Below, piece after piece: positions 8,096 through 9,624 of a stretch of 9,624 nucleotides of DNA. The number at the start of each line of letters is the position of its first letter. The first letter of the stretch is position 1. Below the pieces are notes generated by a model. The model was not told the DNA's origin and ran no database searches. It was given only the letters and a program-made list of their open reading frames with translations. Source of the DNA: JBGPBY01 sp041481485 (GTDB taxonomy: Bacteria; Acidobacteriota; Terriglobia; 20CM-2-55-15); the NCBI GenBank assembly GCA_041481485.1, contig JBGPBY010000272.1, forward strand, positions 1-9,624. The letters run 5' to 3'. Both the position numbers and the translations under genes were made by a program.

Positions 8096-8247
8096 CTGGT
8101 TAACCTCATAAGCCCCTCTTAGACCGGAGCGAACTCAAAATGCTAGCGTCTTTTGGCTGCATGTTGCTATGTAAAATTCCTTTAAGTTTGCATATGATGG
8201 CCTGGCCTACCACCATTGACAGGTGAGCCACAGGCGAAGGAGATACC
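8096..8247. promoter_or_regulatory. Divergent intergenic region with two start signals
   Basis: This 152-base region must hold the promoters of both the propeller gene (leftward) and the molybdoenzyme gene (rightward). On the + strand a strong Shine-Dalgarno AAGGAG (8237-8242) stands 5 bases before the ATG at 8248. On the - strand GAGG precedes the ATG at 8095. Possible -10 elements on the + strand are TATGAT (8193-8198) and TAAAAT (8172-8177), but neither has a well-placed -35, so promoter assignment is tentative. The middle of the region (about 8160-8200) is AT-rich compared with its surroundings. No clear operator palindrome was found. Confidence 0.55.
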
Positions 8248-9417
8248 ATGTCGACTATGGTTTCGAGACGAAAGATCATGAAAGGCGGGCTTGCTTCCCT
8301 GGGATTGGCGTCTTTAAGCCTGCCGTTATGGCAACTTCCGGCGCTGGCACAGGGAGAGACGGAAGTGCCGTTCGTAGACTTTCCGGCAACATTTAATCCA
8401 AATCCCAGCCCGGGGCGCCGCTTCTTCGACACCCGTAAGATCGACAATTTCATTACGCCAGCAGACCAATATTACACATTTCAGCATTTCGCACAGCCGA
8501 TGCTCGATGCGGCCTCTTTCAAACTTAAAGTGGCCGGAATGTTCTCAAAGCCGCGCGATTTCAGTCTCGCGGAACTTCAGGCTCTAAAACCTGCTTTGGA
8601 ACAAATCGTGGCTTATGAATGCGGCGGCAACAGCCCAGCCCGCAACGCTCAGGGAATGGTCAGTAATGGACGCTGGAAAGGTATTGGGCTGGCGACACTG
8701 TTGAAATCATGCGGCGTCAGTTCCGATGCCAGGGAAATCGCGTTCTATGGCGCCGACTTCACCGCGGAAGATGTCACTCATGGAAACGGAGCGGCAACCC
8801 ATATCGACAAGGCCTACTTCGCCAGAAGCCTCTCCGTCGAACATGCCATGAAGCGGGAGCCCATGCTGGCATGGGAACTCAACGGAGCACCTTTAACCGT
8901 GAATCAAGGCGCTCCCCTTCGGCTGATTGTTCCCGGATGGTACGGCGTCGCACAGGTGAAATGGGTCAACCACATTCAGGCGCAGCCCAACCGGCTGGTG
9001 AGCCGGTTCATGTCGCGAGACTATGTTACTGTCCGGGAAAGAAAAGTGGGCGACGACACTGAACTTGTCGAATACACCGTGGGACCGATTCAACTGAAGT
9101 CCGTCGTCTCGCGCGCAACAAAAACCGGAAACTCCGTAAAGATCATGGGATTTGCGCTGACGGATTTGACGCCGCTCAAATCCGTGGAAGTGAGCATCGA
9201 CGGTGGACCATGGCAAACCGCCACGCTGGACAAGCAGAATACAGCGACGTCGTGGAAACTCTTTTCCTATATCTGGAATAATCCAACTCCCGGACAACAC
9301 ACCGTCGTCTCGCGTGCAACAGACGTCAATGGCCAGGTGCAACCGGCGATAAAGGATCCCTCAAAGAAAACAATCTGGGAAAACAACGAGCAGCACACGC
9401 GGACCATCGCAGTATGA
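8248..9417 (+). CDS. Tat-exported sulfite oxidase-family molybdoenzyme
   Basis: Periplasmic molybdopterin oxidoreductase of the sulfite oxidase family, 389 residues. Residues 6-11 (SRRKIM) form a twin-arginine motif, followed by a hydrophobic stretch and a likely cleavage after PALA (34), so the enzyme should be exported folded with its cofactor. The molybdopterin-binding domain spans about 70-250 and starts with FITPADQYYTFQHF. Cys125 in YECGGNS is the expected molybdenum ligand. NGAPLTVNQGAPLRLIVPGW (212-231) and QVKWVNHI (236-243) are cofactor-binding family signatures. The dimerisation domain (about 275-387) contains VEVSIDGGPW and a C-terminal WENNEQHT segment. The family includes sulfite dehydrogenases and other oxidases; the substrate cannot be assigned from sequence, and no cytochrome partner gene lies within the next 207 bases. 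AAGGAG five bases upstream supports the ATG at 8248. Confidence 0.9.
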   Translation: MSTMVSRRKIMKGGLASLGLASLSLPLWQLPALAQGETEVPFVDFPATFNPNPSPGRRFFDTRKIDNFITPADQYYTFQHFAQPMLDAASFKLKVAGMFSKPRDFSLAELQALKPALEQIVAYECGGNSPARNAQGMVSNGRWKGIGLATLLKSCGVSSDAREIAFYGADFTAEDVTHGNGAATHIDKAYFARSLSVEHAMKREPMLAWELNGAPLTVNQGAPLRLIVPGWYGVAQVKWVNHIQAQPNRLVSRFMSRDYVTVRERKVGDDTELVEYTVGPIQLKSVVSRATKTGNSVKIMGFALTDLTPLKSVEVSIDGGPWQTATLDKQNTATSWKLFSYIWNNPTPGQHTVVSRATDVNGQVQPAIKDPSKKTIWENNEQHTRTIAV

Positions 9418-9420
9418 AAT

Positions 9421-9476
9421 GCCGCGAAGCGGCTACCGAATAGAACCACGGAGTGACGAGCCGCGTTCGCCGCGGC
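9421..9476. repeat. Two GC-rich hairpins after the molybdoenzyme gene
   Basis: The first (9421-9433) is GCCGC/GCGGC around GAA and begins four bases after the stop codon. The second (9460-9476) is GCCGCG/CGCGGC around TTCGC, followed by GCAGATCCCTTA. This tail aligns with GGCAGTCCTTTA after the hairpin at 9576-9589, so these are diverged members of the same family. They may also help to end the upstream transcript, but no U tract follows. Confidence 0.55.
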
Positions 9477-9497
9477 AGATCCCTTAGTGCTGCGATT

Positions 9498-9521
9498 CAA
9501 AAATATGCTCACATATTTTTG
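9498..9521. terminator. AT-rich perfect hairpin, possible terminator
   Basis: CAAAAATATG and CATATTTTTG are perfectly complementary 10-base arms around the loop CTCA. It lies 81 bases after the molybdoenzyme stop. A stem ending in TTTTT on the + strand could work as a bidirectional terminator, but the stem is AT-rich and weaker than a typical intrinsic terminator, and the sequence after it (GTTCTCTC) is not a U tract. A protein-binding site is the alternative. Confidence 0.4.
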
Positions 9522-9546
9522 TTCTCTCATCCGGCATCTTGTCGAC

Positions 9547-9622
9547 AGCGAACCGAGCGGACGGTCGCGTTCCCAGCCGCGTTAGCGGCGGCAGTCCTTT
9601 AGCCACCGGCGTAAGCCGGTGG
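9547..9622. repeat. Composite hairpin repeat, right-hand copy
   Basis: Three hairpins occur in series. The first (9547-9567) pairs GCGAACC with GGTCGC with one bulged base. The second (9576-9589) is GCCGC/GCGGC around GTTA. The third (9603-9622) is a perfect 8-base stem CCACCGGC/GCCGGTGG around GTAA, ending two bases before the window edge. Bases 9569-9588 are the exact reverse complement of 86-105. The element may continue past the window. It looks like a full-length unit, of which the left-hand copies are partial or diverged relatives. Confidence 0.6.
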
Positions 9623-9624
9623 AA

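Noticed and set aside
8216..8221. Perfect TTGACA as a -35 element for the molybdoenzyme gene
   Set aside because: A -10 at normal spacing would fall on 8239-8244, overlapping the Shine-Dalgarno sequence, and the sequence there (GGAGAT) does not fit.
4106..8241. Shared 11-mer ACAGGCGAAGG near 4106 and near 8230
   Set aside because: The flanks do not match and it is short enough to be chance; the second copy is simply part of the ribosome site.
9267..9530. 87-residue open frame on the minus strand at the right end
   Set aside because: It covers the end of the molybdoenzyme gene and the hairpin cluster, starts within the extragenic repeats and lacks recognisable protein features.

Overview
The window looks like a chromosomal segment of an environmental bacterium, most likely an acidobacterium of the Solibacter/Bryobacter type. 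The basis is the large seven-repeat SBBP beta-propeller protein with Acidobacteria-style C-terminal modules, the moderately high GC, and the short GC-rich extragenic hairpins at both ends. This is an inference from gene style; no rRNA or other phylogenetic marker is present.

Layout. Bases 1-29 are a run of G followed by a run of C and are probably a sequence or assembly edge. Bases 30-105 hold two diverged copies of a short hairpin repeat. A two-gene glycogen/maltodextrin operon follows on the + strand: a GH77 4-alpha-glucanotransferase (malQ, 146-2089) and a GH13 glycogen branching enzyme (glgB, 2093-3985), separated by 3 bases. Immediately after the glgB stop lies a striking 114-base near-perfect palindrome (3986-4099) built from mirrored heptamer repeats. 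It sits between convergent transcription units. On the - strand, a 1165-residue secreted SBBP beta-propeller protein (4598-8095) is followed about 20 bases later by a small secreted protein of unknown function (4128-4574); these two probably form an operon. A 152-base divergent intergenic region separates the propeller gene from a Tat-exported sulfite-oxidase-family molybdoenzyme on the + strand (8248-9417). The last 207 bases contain no gene. They hold several hairpins related to those at the left edge, plus one unrelated AT-rich perfect hairpin.

How the genes work together. MalQ and GlgB act on alpha-1,4-glucans: MalQ rearranges or lengthens chains and GlgB adds alpha-1,6 branches, so the pair suits glycogen synthesis or remodelling. 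The right half encodes exported products: a large propeller protein, a small companion and a periplasmic molybdenum oxidoreductase. No functional link between the two halves is evident. All five genes appear intact.

No clearly new multi-gene system was found. The items most worth a second look are the 114-base palindrome, the dispersed hairpin family that includes an exact 20-base inverted match between the two ends of the window, and the propeller gene with its unrecognised small partner.
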